Below are positions 28,838 through 38,536 of a stretch of 59,935 nucleotides of DNA, one piece after another. The notes under the pieces are model-generated. The model did no database searches, was not told the DNA's origin, and saw only the letters and a program-made list of their open reading frames with translations. The translations under genes were made by a program, and so were the position numbers. This stretch comes from Pseudocalidococcus azoricus BACA0444 (GTDB lineage: Bacteria > Cyanobacteriota > Cyanobacteriia > Thermosynechococcales > Thermosynechococcaceae): contig NZ_JAVMIP010000011.1 of NCBI RefSeq assembly GCF_031729055.1, positions 1-59,935 of the forward strand, in the 5' to 3' direction. Positions within the stretch are counted from its first letter, which is position 1; each line of letters opens with the position of its first letter.

Positions 28838-30016
28838 ATGGTTTCCATTGCCCGCAAAAACCTCTTTGAAGACTTTCCTCGCTTTATGGTCGCCCAGGCC
28901 GGGATTATGTTTGCGGTGGCCTTAGTGACGGTGCAGACGGGCCTGTTGGAGGGATTTACCAAGTCATCCAGTTTATTAATTGATGGGGTGAAAGCAGATC
29001 TCTGGGTGGCTTCCAAAAGTATGCGTTTTTTTGATCTCACCCTACCCTTGCCCTACAGTCGTGTTGCCACCATCCAACAATTACCAGAGGTTGTGCGGGC
29101 CGAGCCATTGATTATTCAAAGCGGTATCTGGCAACGGTTGAGTTCCAGTGATATTGCCCCCGTGCGAGTGATTGGATTTGACCCGAAAGGAGAGTTATTT
29201 CAACCCTGGAATATTCAAACGGGTTCCCTGGAGGATTTAGAACGTCCCAATACAGCCTTTATTGACCGGATTGATGCAACTGGCCTGGGGATTACGGCGG
29301 TGGGCCAAGGGGCCGCCTTAAATGGGCAGCGATTATTGGTGAAGGGGATGACGGTGGGAGTCCGGTCGTTGGTGGCGAGTCCCTATGTGTTTATGTCCAC
29401 TGAAAATGCCAATCTCTATACCAATCTCGTCCAAATTCCCGGCCAACTGCCCCTCAATGCAGCCCCGCCCCTGGCCCCCGACTCTCCCATTAGCTATGTG
29501 CTGGTACAGGTTGTGCCCGGTACGGATCTAGCGGCCCTAAAAACTAAGCTGGCAGACGCAATTCCCAATAGTCGGATATTGACCCAGGCCGAGATGTCCA
29601 AAGTTACCCAAGTCTATTGGCGCAGTAGTACGGGAGTCGGGTTTATCCTGGGCCTGGGGGCGATTGTCGGCATTGTGGTGGGTACGGTGGTAGTGGGGCA
29701 AATCCTCTATGCCTCTGTGGCGGATCATCTGAAGGAATATGGAACCCTCAAAGCCATGGGGGCCAGTGATCGCTATCTCTATCGGGTGATCCTTGAGCAG
29801 GCCCTGTGGATGGCAGTGTTGGGCTACTTACCCGGCCTGGGGTTAGCCATGGGCTTAGGCAGTTGGACGATGCAAACTCGGGCAATTCAGATTTTAGTTA
29901 GCCCCACCTCCGCTGCGGTTATTTTTGGGGTAACGGTGGCCATGTGTAGTGGGGCTGCAGTCTTTGCAATTCAAAAAGTGACTCGGTTGGATCCAGCTAT
30001 GGTCTTTAAATCCTAA
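28838..30016 (+). CDS. devC: DevC-type ABC exporter permease
   Basis: 392 residues with the FtsX/MacB-like topology: one N-terminal membrane helix (FMVAQAGIMFAVALVTVQTG), a periplasmic domain of about 220 residues, then three C-terminal helices (VGFILGLGAIVGIVVGTVVV, LWMAVLGYLPGLGLAMGLG, ending AAVIFGVTVAMCSGAAVFAI). DevC normally works with a DevA ATPase and a DevB membrane fusion protein to export glycolipids or other compounds through TolC. Neither partner is adjacent here, so it must pair with subunits encoded elsewhere or be an orphan. The upstream 243-base gap should hold its promoter. Confidence 0.82.
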   Translation: MVSIARKNLFEDFPRFMVAQAGIMFAVALVTVQTGLLEGFTKSSSLLIDGVKADLWVASKSMRFFDLTLPLPYSRVATIQQLPEVVRAEPLIIQSGIWQRLSSSDIAPVRVIGFDPKGELFQPWNIQTGSLEDLERPNTAFIDRIDATGLGITAVGQGAALNGQRLLVKGMTVGVRSLVASPYVFMSTENANLYTNLVQIPGQLPLNAAPPLAPDSPISYVLVQVVPGTDLAALKTKLADAIPNSRILTQAEMSKVTQVYWRSSTGVGFILGLGAIVGIVVGTVVVGQILYASVADHLKEYGTLKAMGASDRYLYRVILEQALWMAVLGYLPGLGLAMGLGSWTMQTRAIQILVSPTSAAVIFGVTVAMCSGAAVFAIQKVTRLDPAMVFKS

Positions 30017-30074
30017 ACTCCCGTTGTGATAGGTTGCTGCTAAAGTCTTGTTCATTGGCCAGTTCTCCAGTCCA

Positions 30075-31019
30075 TTACACCAACATTGTCTTCAGCAGTT
30101 GAATGTTGTCCCTAATATTCGCGCCCGAAGTTTGTAAGGCAGTTAATTCTTCCCCAATTAAAGGCAGTTCAATAACCTGTTCAACCCCCCTAGCTCCCAG
30201 TTTAATCGGGACACCCATGCAAACGTCTGTCAGACCATATTCCCCTTCTAAATAAACTGAGGCGGGGAGAATCCGGTGTTGATCCGCTAAAATTGCGGCC
30301 ACCATTTCGGCTGTGGCAGCGGCAGGGGCATAGTAGGCACTTCCCGATTTCAAGAAGCTAACAATTTCGGCTCCCCCATTCCGAGTTCGGTCTATCAGGG
30401 GGGCAATAACGCTCAGGGGCAATAATTCCGGTAAAGGAATGCCATTGACCGTGGTATGGCGGGGCAGTGGAACCATTAAATCCCCATGACCCCCCAACAC
30501 CATGGCCCTGATGTCACGGACACTGATGCCCATTTCTGCCGCAATAAAACTGGCAAACCGGGCCGAGTCTAAGATCCCCGCCATTCCCAAAACCCGTTCT
30601 TTTTCCAGGCCACTGACTTGCCAGGCCAGGTGGGTCATCACATCTAAGGGGTTGGTGACAACAATTAAAACAGCATTGGGAGCCTGGTTGATGGCTTTGA
30701 TGGTAATTTCTTGAACCAGTTGGCCATTGATTTTGAGTAAATCTTCCCGACTCATGCCCGGTTTACGAGGGAACCCAGCCGTGAGCACGACAATATCTAC
30801 CCCCGCTAAATCCCCATAGCTTTCAGTCCCGAGGATGGTGGAATGATTGCCGCTGATGGCCTGGGCCTGGTTTAAGTCGAGGGCAAGCCCTTGGGTCCGG
30901 CCGGGGATGACATCCAACAGCACAACTTGGGCTAGATCCAGTTCCAGAATCCGGCGCGCTAGGGTACTGCCAACATTGCCGGCCCCAATGATCCCAACCC
31001 TGGCCTGCCGCCCAACCAC
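30075..31019 (-). CDS. mdh: Malate dehydrogenase (LDH/MDH family)
   Basis: 314 residues from a GTG that directly follows the ndhO stop. Oxidises malate to oxaloacetate with NAD. The nucleotide-binding loop is VGIIGAGNVGSTLARRI; DLNQAQAIS and GFPRKPGMSREDLL come next. The substrate loop Arg is in the latter segment, the family motif VTNPLDVMTHLAW is present, and the catalytic His is in MVLGGHGDLMVPL. The Arg in the specificity loop (GFPRKPGMSR) and overall layout favour malate over lactate. It forms a two-gene operon with ndhO and should be translated by coupling (TAA then GTG, no gap). Confidence 0.88.
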   Translation of the reverse strand: MVGRQARVGIIGAGNVGSTLARRILELDLAQVVLLDVIPGRTQGLALDLNQAQAISGNHSTILGTESYGDLAGVDIVVLTAGFPRKPGMSREDLLKINGQLVQEITIKAINQAPNAVLIVVTNPLDVMTHLAWQVSGLEKERVLGMAGILDSARFASFIAAEMGISVRDIRAMVLGGHGDLMVPLPRHTTVNGIPLPELLPLSVIAPLIDRTRNGGAEIVSFLKSGSAYYAPAAATAEMVAAILADQHRILPASVYLEGEYGLTDVCMGVPIKLGARGVEQVIELPLIGEELTALQTSGANIRDNIQLLKTMLV

Positions 31020-31232
31020 TTATTTGCCAGCTTCCACTTGATCGAGGCGTAACCAGATGGTCGGAGTTGGGACTGGAAATTTAATTTGGGCATAGTCGTC
31101 TTTGATATCCACAATTTCTCCCCGTCCCTCAAAAATATAGCTGGGAAAGCGGGGGTCACTGGCCTGGCTCTCAAGGCTGTTGGTCAGTTTCTCGGCAATA
31201 ACTTGGACAAAATCACCTTTTTTTACAGTCAT
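31020..31232 (-). CDS. ndhO: NDH-1 subunit O
   Basis: 70 residues, the normal length. NdhO is a small peripheral subunit of the cyanobacterial/plastid NDH-1 complex, which runs cyclic electron flow and respiration at the thylakoid. The family pattern is clear: [49 protein letters not shown] and [11 protein letters not shown]. Its stop is immediately followed by the malate dehydrogenase start. Linking ndhO with mdh places an NAD(P)H consumer and producer in one transcript. Confidence 0.93.
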   Translation of the reverse strand: MTVKKGDFVQVIAEKLTNSLESQASDPRFPSYIFEGRGEIVDIKDDYAQIKFPVPTPTIWLRLDQVEAGK

Positions 31233-31320
31233 AGGGCTTCCGACTCAGGGACTAAAAGAACTATGTTGTTATCTTACGCAACGGCCTGGGGTAATTGAAC
31301 GAGGGCTTGATCAGGTTTGA

Positions 31321-31590
31321 TTATGACTTGGTTGAGTTTTTTTGTTCCCACCGCCAGAGACTAATCATCAGGGCAATCACCCCCAGTTGGAGAGCAAAGT
31401 TTCCTAATAGTTCTTGATCGGCCTGGCCAGCAATCAATTTCAGTAAAAAAATCATCGCCCCAATCAGTCCCGAGGCGGCAAAAACCAAATACATGACTTG
31501 GCGTAATCCTCGGTAGGGGGCCTGGGCTTCTTTGAGGAGACGTTGGCGAAATTCAGCTTCGGCGCGGGTTTGGGGAGTCTTGGGATTCAT
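31321..31590 (-). CDS. DUF3493 / LPA3-type membrane protein
   Basis: 89 residues. A charged N-terminus (EAEFRQRLLKEAQAPYRGLR) precedes two hydrophobic helices (YLVFAASGLIGAMIFLL and LGNFALQLGVIALMISLW). The RLxxEAxxPYRGLRxxxY pattern is the DUF3493 signature, shared with plant LOW PSII ACCUMULATION 3-like proteins, which assist photosystem II assembly. Function in cyanobacteria is inferred from that. It lies 13 bases after riboflavin synthase on the same strand and is probably the last gene of the sdhA-ribE transcript. Confidence 0.8.
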   Translation of the reverse strand: MNPKTPQTRAEAEFRQRLLKEAQAPYRGLRQVMYLVFAASGLIGAMIFLLKLIAGQADQELLGNFALQLGVIALMISLWRWEQKNSTKS

Positions 31591-31603
31591 GGGGTTATTT
31601 TAG

Positions 31604-32275
31604 CTAACCATAACCATGTTCCGCCAGAAACTCAAGGGTAATTAAATCATGGCCATAGTTAGAGTTTGGTGGTTCTGTGTCTCGATGGGGTTGGAGGAAC
31701 TTGGCGGCATATTTTCCCAGCAGATCCGCCTCAAGATTCACAGGTGAGCCAAGGGATAAATCTTTTAAGTTCGTGGCCTGGTAGGTGTGGGGAATCACAG
31801 CAACGGTAAATACGCTCCCACTGGGATCACAATTTGCCACGGTTAAACTAATGCCGTTAATCGCAATACTGCCTTTGGGGACAATATACGCGGCCACACT
31901 CTTGGGGGCCTGGAAACTCAATTCCCAACTGGCTTCTGAGTCTTCAACTTGAGTCAGTGTGCCCACCCCATCCACATGACCACTGACAAAATGTCCGCCT
32001 ACTTTATCTCCAACCCTTAAGGCCGGTTCTAAGTTCACTGGGGCCTGGGTCTGGGCAATGTTTTTCAAATTAGAGCGGGATAGGGTTTCGGGGGAGACGG
32101 TGACGGTAAAGGATTGGGCATCATAGGTTTCGACAGTTAAACAAATCCCATTCACGGCAATACTGTCGCCAATTTCTACAGCTTTTAAGAATTGACAGTT
32201 AGGACAATGGACTTTGAGTTGGGAGGCTGAGGTGAGGGAAATGGTTCCCAGGCCTTGAATCAATCCGGTAAACAT
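31604..32275 (-). CDS. ribE: Riboflavin synthase, alpha subunit
   Basis: 223 residues. Dismutates two lumazine molecules to riboflavin. The two homologous barrel repeats are visible: MFTGLIQGLGTISLT with IGDSIAVNGICLTVETYD, and VGGHFVSGHVDGVGTL with PKGSIAINGISLTVANCD. GHFVSGHVDG and the N-terminal MFTGLIQ are diagnostic. The start codon directly follows the sdhA stop (TAG then ATG, no gap), so it is co-translated with a flavoprotein gene. Confidence 0.95.
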   Translation of the reverse strand: MFTGLIQGLGTISLTSASQLKVHCPNCQFLKAVEIGDSIAVNGICLTVETYDAQSFTVTVSPETLSRSNLKNIAQTQAPVNLEPALRVGDKVGGHFVSGHVDGVGTLTQVEDSEASWELSFQAPKSVAAYIVPKGSIAINGISLTVANCDPSGSVFTVAVIPHTYQATNLKDLSLGSPVNLEADLLGKYAAKFLQPHRDTEPPNSNYGHDLITLEFLAEHGYG

Positions 32276-34024
32276 CTAATACTTCCGTTCTTGGGGGGGG
32301 AATAAACTCAGATTCACGGGGACATATTCCAGTTGCACACCCGCTTGGGAGTAGTAGGCAAAGGTATGTTTGAGGAATTTTTCATCATCTCGATTGGGGT
32401 AGTCTTCCCGAGCATGGGCGCCGCGGCTTTCTTGACGGTTTAAGGCTCCAGTTAAGATCATCTCGCCAACAATAATTAGGCTTTGTAACTCAAGGGCTTC
32501 CGTAATTTCCGTATTCCAAACTAAGCCGGCATCATCCAAGCGAATTTGCTCGGCTTTGGCCTGGAGGGCTTGGAGTTGTTTGAATCCTTCTGCCATCAGT
32601 TCTGCCGTCCGAAACACGCCACAATGCTCGGTTAGACAGTCCTGCACCTGTTGGCGAATCTCGGCAATCCGATAGGGGCCATTTTTTTGGCGTAGGTTGT
32701 CTAACTGGGCCTGGGCAGTTTGATAGTAGGGTTGGGCATATAGTTCCGGGAGTTTCGCGGTTTGGAGATAGTTGGCAATCGCTGCCCCTGTCCGCCGGCC
32801 ATAAACCACACATTCCAAGAGGGAGTTACTGCCCAAACGATTGGCCCCATGGACTGAAACACAGGAGGTTTCCCCGGCCGCAAAAAAGCCCGTGACAATT
32901 TGATCCGCGCCCGATTTAACTTGCCCGTGAGTCGTGACCGGAATTCCGCCCATGGAGTAATGCACAGTCGGCCGTACCGGAATTGGCTCCACCACAGCAT
33001 CCACACCTGCCAGCCGATGAGACTCCTCCCAACAAAATGGCACCCGACTCATAATTTTTTCCCGCCCCATGTGGCGCAAATCCAGATAGACAAACGGCCC
33101 ACCTGCTGATCCATCTTTGTTTGCCCCCCGGCCGGCCCGAATTTCGGTGGCAATCGCGCGTGAGGTAATATCCCTGGGGGCCAATTCCATCCGACTTGGG
33201 GCATAGCGGGCCATGAACCGTTCTCCCTCGGCGTTGATTAAGTAAGCCCCTTCACCGCGGACAGCCTCGGAAATCAAAACTCCGGCCGGATATAACCCCG
33301 TGGGATGAAACTGCACAAATTCCATGTCTTCCAGGGGTAACCCTGCCATTGCTGTCATCGCCAGGCCATCCCCTGTAGAGGCATAGTCATTGGATGTGGT
33401 GTTAAAGACCCGCCCATAGCCGCCTGTGGCAAACATCACCGCCTTAGCCCGAATCACCTGAATTGAACCTGTCCGAATGTGATAGAGCACGACCCCCTTG
33501 GCCTGGTTATCCTCCAAGATTAGGCGCATCACATACCACTCTTCATAAAACTGCACCCCGTACTTGAGGAGATTGCAATAAAGCTCATGGAGAATGGCAT
33601 GGCCGGTTTTGTCGGCGGCGTAACAGGTGCGATTGTGACTATGGCCGCCAAAGGCGCGCTGGGCGATGCGACCATCGGGTAAACGGGAAAATAACACGCC
33701 CAAATGCTCTAGATCTATAACCACATCGGGGGCTTCTTGGGTCAAAATCGCCACCGCATCTTGATCCGCTAGAAAGTCAGAACCCTTGACCGTATCGAAG
33801 GCGTGGGCTTCCCAGGTATCGGTATCATCCACATTTTTCAGGGTGGCGGCAATTCCCCCCTGGGCGGCAACGGAATGGGATCGGATCGGATGGGTTTTAG
33901 CGATCAGGGCAATATTGACATCCGGCAATTTCCGACAGAGTTCCAAGGCCGCTCGACAGCCCGCCAGGCCCCCTCCGACAATCACTACATCATGATCTTG
34001 GCCAGGGAGAGTCGGATTCGCCAT
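32276..34024 (-). CDS. sdhA: Succinate dehydrogenase / fumarate reductase flavoprotein subunit
   Basis: 582 residues. Oxidises succinate to fumarate and passes electrons on through an iron-sulfur subunit. The FAD-binding N-terminus is [18 protein letters not shown]. The His that binds FAD covalently is in [16 protein letters not shown], and the active-site block includes [35 protein letters not shown] and the C-terminal [16 protein letters not shown] are also typical. No iron-sulfur or membrane subunit gene is adjacent; cyanobacteria often scatter these. It is the first gene of the sdhA-ribE-DUF3493 run. Confidence 0.93.
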   Translation of the reverse strand: MANPTLPGQDHDVVIVGGGLAGCRAALELCRKLPDVNIALIAKTHPIRSHSVAAQGGIAATLKNVDDTDTWEAHAFDTVKGSDFLADQDAVAILTQEAPDVVIDLEHLGVLFSRLPDGRIAQRAFGGHSHNRTCYAADKTGHAILHELYCNLLKYGVQFYEEWYVMRLILEDNQAKGVVLYHIRTGSIQVIRAKAVMFATGGYGRVFNTTSNDYASTGDGLAMTAMAGLPLEDMEFVQFHPTGLYPAGVLISEAVRGEGAYLINAEGERFMARYAPSRMELAPRDITSRAIATEIRAGRGANKDGSAGGPFVYLDLRHMGREKIMSRVPFCWEESHRLAGVDAVVEPIPVRPTVHYSMGGIPVTTHGQVKSGADQIVTGFFAAGETSCVSVHGANRLGSNSLLECVVYGRRTGAAIANYLQTAKLPELYAQPYYQTAQAQLDNLRQKNGPYRIAEIRQQVQDCLTEHCGVFRTAELMAEGFKQLQALQAKAEQIRLDDAGLVWNTEITEALELQSLIIVGEMILTGALNRQESRGAHAREDYPNRDDEKFLKHTFAYYSQAGVQLEYVPVNLSLFPPQERKY

Positions 34025-34149
34025 GATTAGCCCAGGAACCTTAAAAAGACTTACTTCTTGATTCTATCGGCTGATCTCTTGGGGATAGGTTGCAATTGGT
34101 TAAGATGTAATCAGTCTGCCTCTTGTTAAATTCCTTTCCCCTCTTTCCT

Positions 34150-34878
34150 ATGTCTCGCCTCCATTACCTCCGTCATGTTCCCTTTGAAGGCCCAGGAAAT
34201 ATTGCTAAATGGGCAGAAAGCCGGGGCTATTCCTTAACAGGCACTCATCTGGATCAAAATGACCCCTTGCCGGGCCTGGACAGTTTTGATTGGCTGGTGG
34301 TGATGGGTGGCCCGATGAATGTGGATCAAGAAGCCGACTATCCTTGGTTGGCAGTAGAAAAGGCTTTTATCCTCAGCGCAATTGATCGGGGCAAAACGGT
34401 TCTGGGAGTTTGTTTAGGGGCACAGTTGATCGCCTCTGTCTTGGGTGGTGTGGTTTACCCAGGCCCCGCCAAAGAAATTGGTTGGTTTCCGATTGAACTG
34501 ACGGTGAAGGGTTTGCAATATCAACTGTTTCCCCCCGGCCGGGATCAATTTATGGTCTTTCATTGGCATGGGGATACCTTTACGATTCCCAGCGGGGCCT
34601 GGGCCTTGGCCAGTAGTAATGCCTGTGCCCAGCAAGGGTTTCTCTATAATCAGCGGGTTTTGGGTTTGCAATGCCATTTAGAATCTACCCAAGAGAGTAT
34701 TCAAGCCTTATTAAATCATTGTGCTGATGAATTAGTTCCAGGAACCTACATTCAATCTGCCACAGCAATTCAAGCCCAATGTCAGTATTTACTAGAGTTA
34801 GAACAAACCCTATTTTATGTGTTAGACCAATTCGCAGAACTATCCGTCAACGCCCCATCTTTATTGGATTTGACCTGA
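34150..34878 (+). CDS. Class I glutamine amidotransferase-like protein
   Basis: 242 residues from MSRLHYLRHVPFEGPG; an in-frame ATG at 34123 adds nine residues with no support. The nucleophile is C88 in TVLGVCLGAQLIASVLGG. The catalytic His-Glu pair is in GLQCHLESTQESI near residue 176, and MVFHWHGDTFTIP is the usual internal block. Stand-alone members of this family act on small metabolites such as gamma-glutamyl compounds, or are of unknown role; nothing nearby fixes the substrate. The last 64 bases overlap the convergent RibD-like gene. Confidence 0.82.
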   Translation: MSRLHYLRHVPFEGPGNIAKWAESRGYSLTGTHLDQNDPLPGLDSFDWLVVMGGPMNVDQEADYPWLAVEKAFILSAIDRGKTVLGVCLGAQLIASVLGGVVYPGPAKEIGWFPIELTVKGLQYQLFPPGRDQFMVFHWHGDTFTIPSGAWALASSNACAQQGFLYNQRVLGLQCHLESTQESIQALLNHCADELVPGTYIQSATAIQAQCQYLLELEQTLFYVLDQFAELSVNAPSLLDLT

Positions 34879-35561
34879 TAATGCAAAAATAATTCATCTC
34901 CAATTTGCTTGCTTTGAACTAACTGAAACCGGGGGGCATCTGCGACAGAAAAACCCAATCCCGCCACAGGAGTTGCAGCCATTGTTCCCCCTAAAACCAA
35001 AGGACAAAGCGTCACCCACCATTCATCAATCAAACCAGCCGCCAAAAGGGATGCAATTAAAACACCCCCCCCTAAAACAGCTAATTTCTTGATGCCCAGG
35101 CCATGGAGTTGTTCATAGGCCGCAACCAGATCAATTTGATCATCAGACGTGGTGGGAGAAAGAACCTGTGCAAAATTGTCTTGATCCAAATTGTCTTGAT
35201 CTAACCAGGCCCTGGCTCCAGCTTTGGTTGTTAACAAATAACGGGGAATGGGTTGTTGAAAAAAGCGTAAATTCGGGTCAATTTTTCCAGACTGGGAACA
35301 GACAATTTGGATCGGTTGGGCAGATTTCCCTTGGGCTAGTCGGGCCTGGATTAGGAATTCCCGTTGGACGCGCATCGCTGTGCCACCGGATCTGAGGGTT
35401 GCTGCTCCAAAAATCACCCCATCGGCCTGGGCTACTAATGCTTCTAAATGGTCATAATCATGGCGGGAACCAAATAACTGATCTGGCCCACGCGCCGCCG
35501 CAATTTTGCCATCTAAACTCATCGCTAAAATGACCGTAGCCCAGGGGCGGGATTGGCACAT
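34815..35561 (-). CDS. RibD-type reductase domain protein
   Basis: 248 residues, the size of the stand-alone reductase domain of RibD or its DHFR-like relatives. Family features: WATVILAMSLDGKIAAARG at the N-terminus, ADGVIFGAATLRSGGTAM, and KKLAVLGGGVLIASLLAAGL followed by IDEWWVTLCPLVLGG. It would reduce the ribosylaminopyrimidine intermediate of riboflavin synthesis or an analogous substrate. No deaminase domain is present. A 15-base in-frame duplication gives LDQDNLDQDN near residue 120. It lies within 4 kb of riboflavin synthase but in a separate transcript. Confidence 0.82.
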   Translation of the reverse strand: MCQSRPWATVILAMSLDGKIAAARGPDQLFGSRHDYDHLEALVAQADGVIFGAATLRSGGTAMRVQREFLIQARLAQGKSAQPIQIVCSQSGKIDPNLRFFQQPIPRYLLTTKAGARAWLDQDNLDQDNFAQVLSPTTSDDQIDLVAAYEQLHGLGIKKLAVLGGGVLIASLLAAGLIDEWWVTLCPLVLGGTMAATPVAGLGFSVADAPRFQLVQSKQIGDELFLHYQVKSNKDGALTDSSANWSNT

Positions 35562-35649
35562 GGTAAATATTCGTCTCGATATAATAATGCTAGACTCGAG
35601 GCGATTGGGTTTTATCCCCTCCCTTCAATCTTCCTTGTGAGAACTCCCC

Positions 35650-37023
35650 ATGTCTAGTGCTGGCCGGCAAGCTCAACCTCCCTTAGAGTTTTTACCCCCG
35701 ACCTACAATCCTGCCGTGCGCTGGGGATTTGCCCAACTGTTGCCCCTGTGGATGCGCTGGCAAATGGGCCTGGAGCAAATTGAAGGAGTTCATTTAGAGC
35801 GGCTTGTCCAGGCCTATGAACAGTTTCAACAGGGCCAGGCCCGGATTTTATTAGCCTTTCGCCATCCAAGTACCGATGATCCCCTCTGTATGGGCTATTT
35901 ACTCTGGCATTTAGTCCCCCGCCAGGCCCGGCAAATGGGGATCAAGCTCAAGTATCCAATTCATAGTTATTTTCTTTATGACCGGGGGATTCCCCTATGG
36001 GCCGGGGATGGGGTGGGCTGGTTGTTTGGCAAATTGGGGGGCAGTTCCATCATGCGGGGGAAGTTGGATACCCAGGCCCTGCGCGCTGCCCGTGAGCTAT
36101 TAGTCCAGGGTGAATTTCCCTTAGCGGCGGCCCCGGAAGGCGCAACCAATAATCAGAGTGAACTGGTTAGCCCTCTAGAACCCGGAATTGCCCAGATGGG
36201 ATTTTGGTGTTTGGAAGATTTAGTCAAAGCTGGGCGGCCTGAAGAGGTGCTGATCATCCCAATTGGGATTCAATATTCCTTACTGAAACCAAGCTGGGAT
36301 AAATTAGGGCAAGTTCTCAGGCAATTGGAAACCCAGTCTGGCTGTCAGCCCCCCACCCAAGCTCAGGATCCAGAAAGTCTATATCAGCGGCTCTTTCACC
36401 TAGCGACCCATCTCTTGAGCATTATTGAAAAATTTTATCTTGCCTCCTACCAGATCACAATGCCAGAATTACCCCCCTGTCAAGGTGCAAATCAAGAACT
36501 AGGCACACGCTTAAAACGGCTCCTGAATATTGTCTTGCAAGTTGCGGAGGAATTTTTTGGGATTAAACCTTCAGAAAACCTCGTGGATCGGTGTCGGAAA
36601 GTTGAACAGGCGGCCTGGGAGCGGATGTTTCGCCAAGACTTGGAGCAGTTGTCACCGGTTGAGCGCGGATTTGCCAATTGGTTAGTCCAAGAAGCAGAAC
36701 TCCGACTCCGGCATATGCGATTGGCAGAACGATTTACCTCCATCACGGGGCAATATGTGCGTGAGAAAACTAGCCCCGACCGCTTTGCCGAAGTTTTATT
36801 TATCCTGGCCCGGACGCTGTGTTGGATTGAAGATAAACCCCAGCCCGATAGTTTATTCCTTGGCCCGCGCCGCGTTTGTTTAACCGTTGCCCCGGCAATT
36901 CCGCTGCGGGACTATTGGCCCAATTACCAAGAGAATCGTCGCCAGGCCCGCCAAATAGTCCAAACTGTGACGGCTAAAATTGGCCAAAGCTATGCAGAGA
37001 TTATCGCCAGCCAAACTGATTGA
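35650..37023 (+). CDS. PlsC-like acyltransferase
   Basis: 457 residues. The N-terminal ~230 residues form a glycerolipid-type acyltransferase domain. The catalytic HxxxxD is in LLAFRHPSTDDPLCMGYLLW (about residues 74-93), and the PxG-type acceptor motif is in FPLAAAPEGATNNQSELVSP (about 157-176). The C-terminal ~220 residues are a helical extension seen in cyanobacterial and plant members. It probably transfers an acyl chain to a lysophosphatidate-like acceptor. It sits alone on the plus strand between two minus-strand genes. Confidence 0.8.
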   Translation: MSSAGRQAQPPLEFLPPTYNPAVRWGFAQLLPLWMRWQMGLEQIEGVHLERLVQAYEQFQQGQARILLAFRHPSTDDPLCMGYLLWHLVPRQARQMGIKLKYPIHSYFLYDRGIPLWAGDGVGWLFGKLGGSSIMRGKLDTQALRAARELLVQGEFPLAAAPEGATNNQSELVSPLEPGIAQMGFWCLEDLVKAGRPEEVLIIPIGIQYSLLKPSWDKLGQVLRQLETQSGCQPPTQAQDPESLYQRLFHLATHLLSIIEKFYLASYQITMPELPPCQGANQELGTRLKRLLNIVLQVAEEFFGIKPSENLVDRCRKVEQAAWERMFRQDLEQLSPVERGFANWLVQEAELRLRHMRLAERFTSITGQYVREKTSPDRFAEVLFILARTLCWIEDKPQPDSLFLGPRRVCLTVAPAIPLRDYWPNYQENRRQARQIVQTVTAKIGQSYAEIIASQTD

Positions 37024-37135
37024 TAGCGTTATGCTTTTGAGCCGTAATTGGCATAAGTCAGGAAATTCTTTATGGGCGGTTCTTTTAATATTTTTACTCT
37101 CTCAGAACAGTCTGCCTCACGCCATAGCTTTGGGT

Positions 37136-38395
37136 TTAAGAATGGCCGGACTGTTCTAGGGGAGTTCCACATTCTTTGCAATGGGGAAGATAGGTATAGG
37201 TGGGTTGATGACAGTGGGGACAGTCTTGATATTGATGAAAACCGCAGTGGGGACAATGGGGATCTGCTAAGCGAATTTTCCGACCGCATTGGAGACAACG
37301 GCATTTTTGATAGCGATTGCTGGCCTGGGTCGCGGGATGAAAAAACAGTCGCTGCCCTAATTTAATTAACCCAAAACCCACGAGGGGAATTAAGAAAATA
37401 TAGACATAGCTAACTAAAAATAAAAGTTGCCCAAACAGGGTCGTCACCAGGCCGAAAACAACTGAAAAGACTGCCCCAAATTGCAAGACCTCAAAGATTT
37501 TCAGAACTAGGGGAATCAAAAAGATAATAAATAAATGCCAACTAATCAGGGCTAACAGGCCAAATTGTCGCTGCCAGGCCCAGCCTTGTACCCAGCCCGC
37601 AATCCCAATTAAGGGAGCTAAAAAGAGGACTTGAAGGATTAATTGTTGGGTTGGATGCCAAAAGCGTGCCCTGTCATAGCCCTGTTGGACGGCCTGAAAA
37701 GCGGAATCTTCCTGGAGGAATTGAATAAATTTTTGACTGTTGGGTTGCTGGAGTAGGGTTTGCTGGAGTTGCTGAATATCTTGTTTCAGGGTTTGAATTT
37801 TTTCTTCATTGGCTTGTAGGGTTTGGCGGGCTTGGGCCGCGGCAACGGTATTAATGGATTGGGAGGGGGCCTGGCCGGCGATTTGCTCTAATAAAGTTGA
37901 GTCATATTCCTGGCGGATTTGGCGATTAGCAGCGGCAAGGGAATCGATGGCCTGTTCCTGTTGTTTAATCCGAGTCAGGGTATTACGGCTGCTGGGGGTA
38001 ACCATGGCATCACGGCGAGCAGCATAGTCTAAGCAAACGGGGGAAAGTTGACCGAGGCGATCCTGGGCTTGGCGGCGATATTGCAACTCTAAAGAATCAT
38101 TACTTGCGTTCTCTAGGGCAGTCCGAACTTGGGCAAAATCACGGTTGGGTTGGGACTCTGTGGTCTGCTCTCGATAGGCGTACCAGGCCGAGTAACAGGG
38201 ATAGGCTTGACTTGGACTCAGGGGCCAACGTGCAATATCAGATAGCCCCGAAAAAACCTGCCAGAGAATGAAGATATCAATAACGATAATGATGCCCAGA
38301 CTGAGTTTATTCAGGGGTTGGGCTTGCTGGCGGGGAGATTGGGCATAGAACCGCTGTATCCAGACCGTGAGGGTTTGGCGCATCCGGGAGACCAT
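37136..38395 (-). CDS. Membrane protein with coiled coil and C-terminal zinc ribbons
   Basis: 419 residues. Layout: one membrane helix (LGIIIVIDIFILWQVF, about 32-47), a long extracytoplasmic helical region rich in Gln (about 60-230, with LQANEEKIQTLKQDIQQLQQ as coiled coil), and four closely packed membrane segments (about 250-345). Two zinc ribbons then follow, with CRCLQCGRKI...CPHCG and CPHCHQ...CKECG. The family is conserved in cyanobacteria as a hypothetical zinc-ribbon membrane protein; no function is known to me. The cysteines suggest a metal-dependent cytoplasmic tail. Confidence 0.7.
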   Translation of the reverse strand: MVSRMRQTLTVWIQRFYAQSPRQQAQPLNKLSLGIIIVIDIFILWQVFSGLSDIARWPLSPSQAYPCYSAWYAYREQTTESQPNRDFAQVRTALENASNDSLELQYRRQAQDRLGQLSPVCLDYAARRDAMVTPSSRNTLTRIKQQEQAIDSLAAANRQIRQEYDSTLLEQIAGQAPSQSINTVAAAQARQTLQANEEKIQTLKQDIQQLQQTLLQQPNSQKFIQFLQEDSAFQAVQQGYDRARFWHPTQQLILQVLFLAPLIGIAGWVQGWAWQRQFGLLALISWHLFIIFLIPLVLKIFEVLQFGAVFSVVFGLVTTLFGQLLFLVSYVYIFLIPLVGFGLIKLGQRLFFHPATQASNRYQKCRCLQCGRKIRLADPHCPHCGFHQYQDCPHCHQPTYTYLPHCKECGTPLEQSGHS

Positions 38396-38536
38396 GATCA
38401 GGCATACCGTTAGAAAAAGGGACAGGCATGGCTTAAGTTTACAGTGGAGCTTTTCGCAAATTATCCATTGATGGCCCCTGGCCAGTCGTGAGCTATAAAA
38501 TCAGCCTTGCCGCCTGGGTGGAGAGGGACAGCGCCG

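Noticed and set aside
37072..37365. 97-codon plus-strand frame over the end of the zinc-ribbon membrane protein gene
   Set aside because: It mostly overlaps the cysteine-rich 3' part of a convincing minus-strand gene, and its translation has no recognisable pattern.
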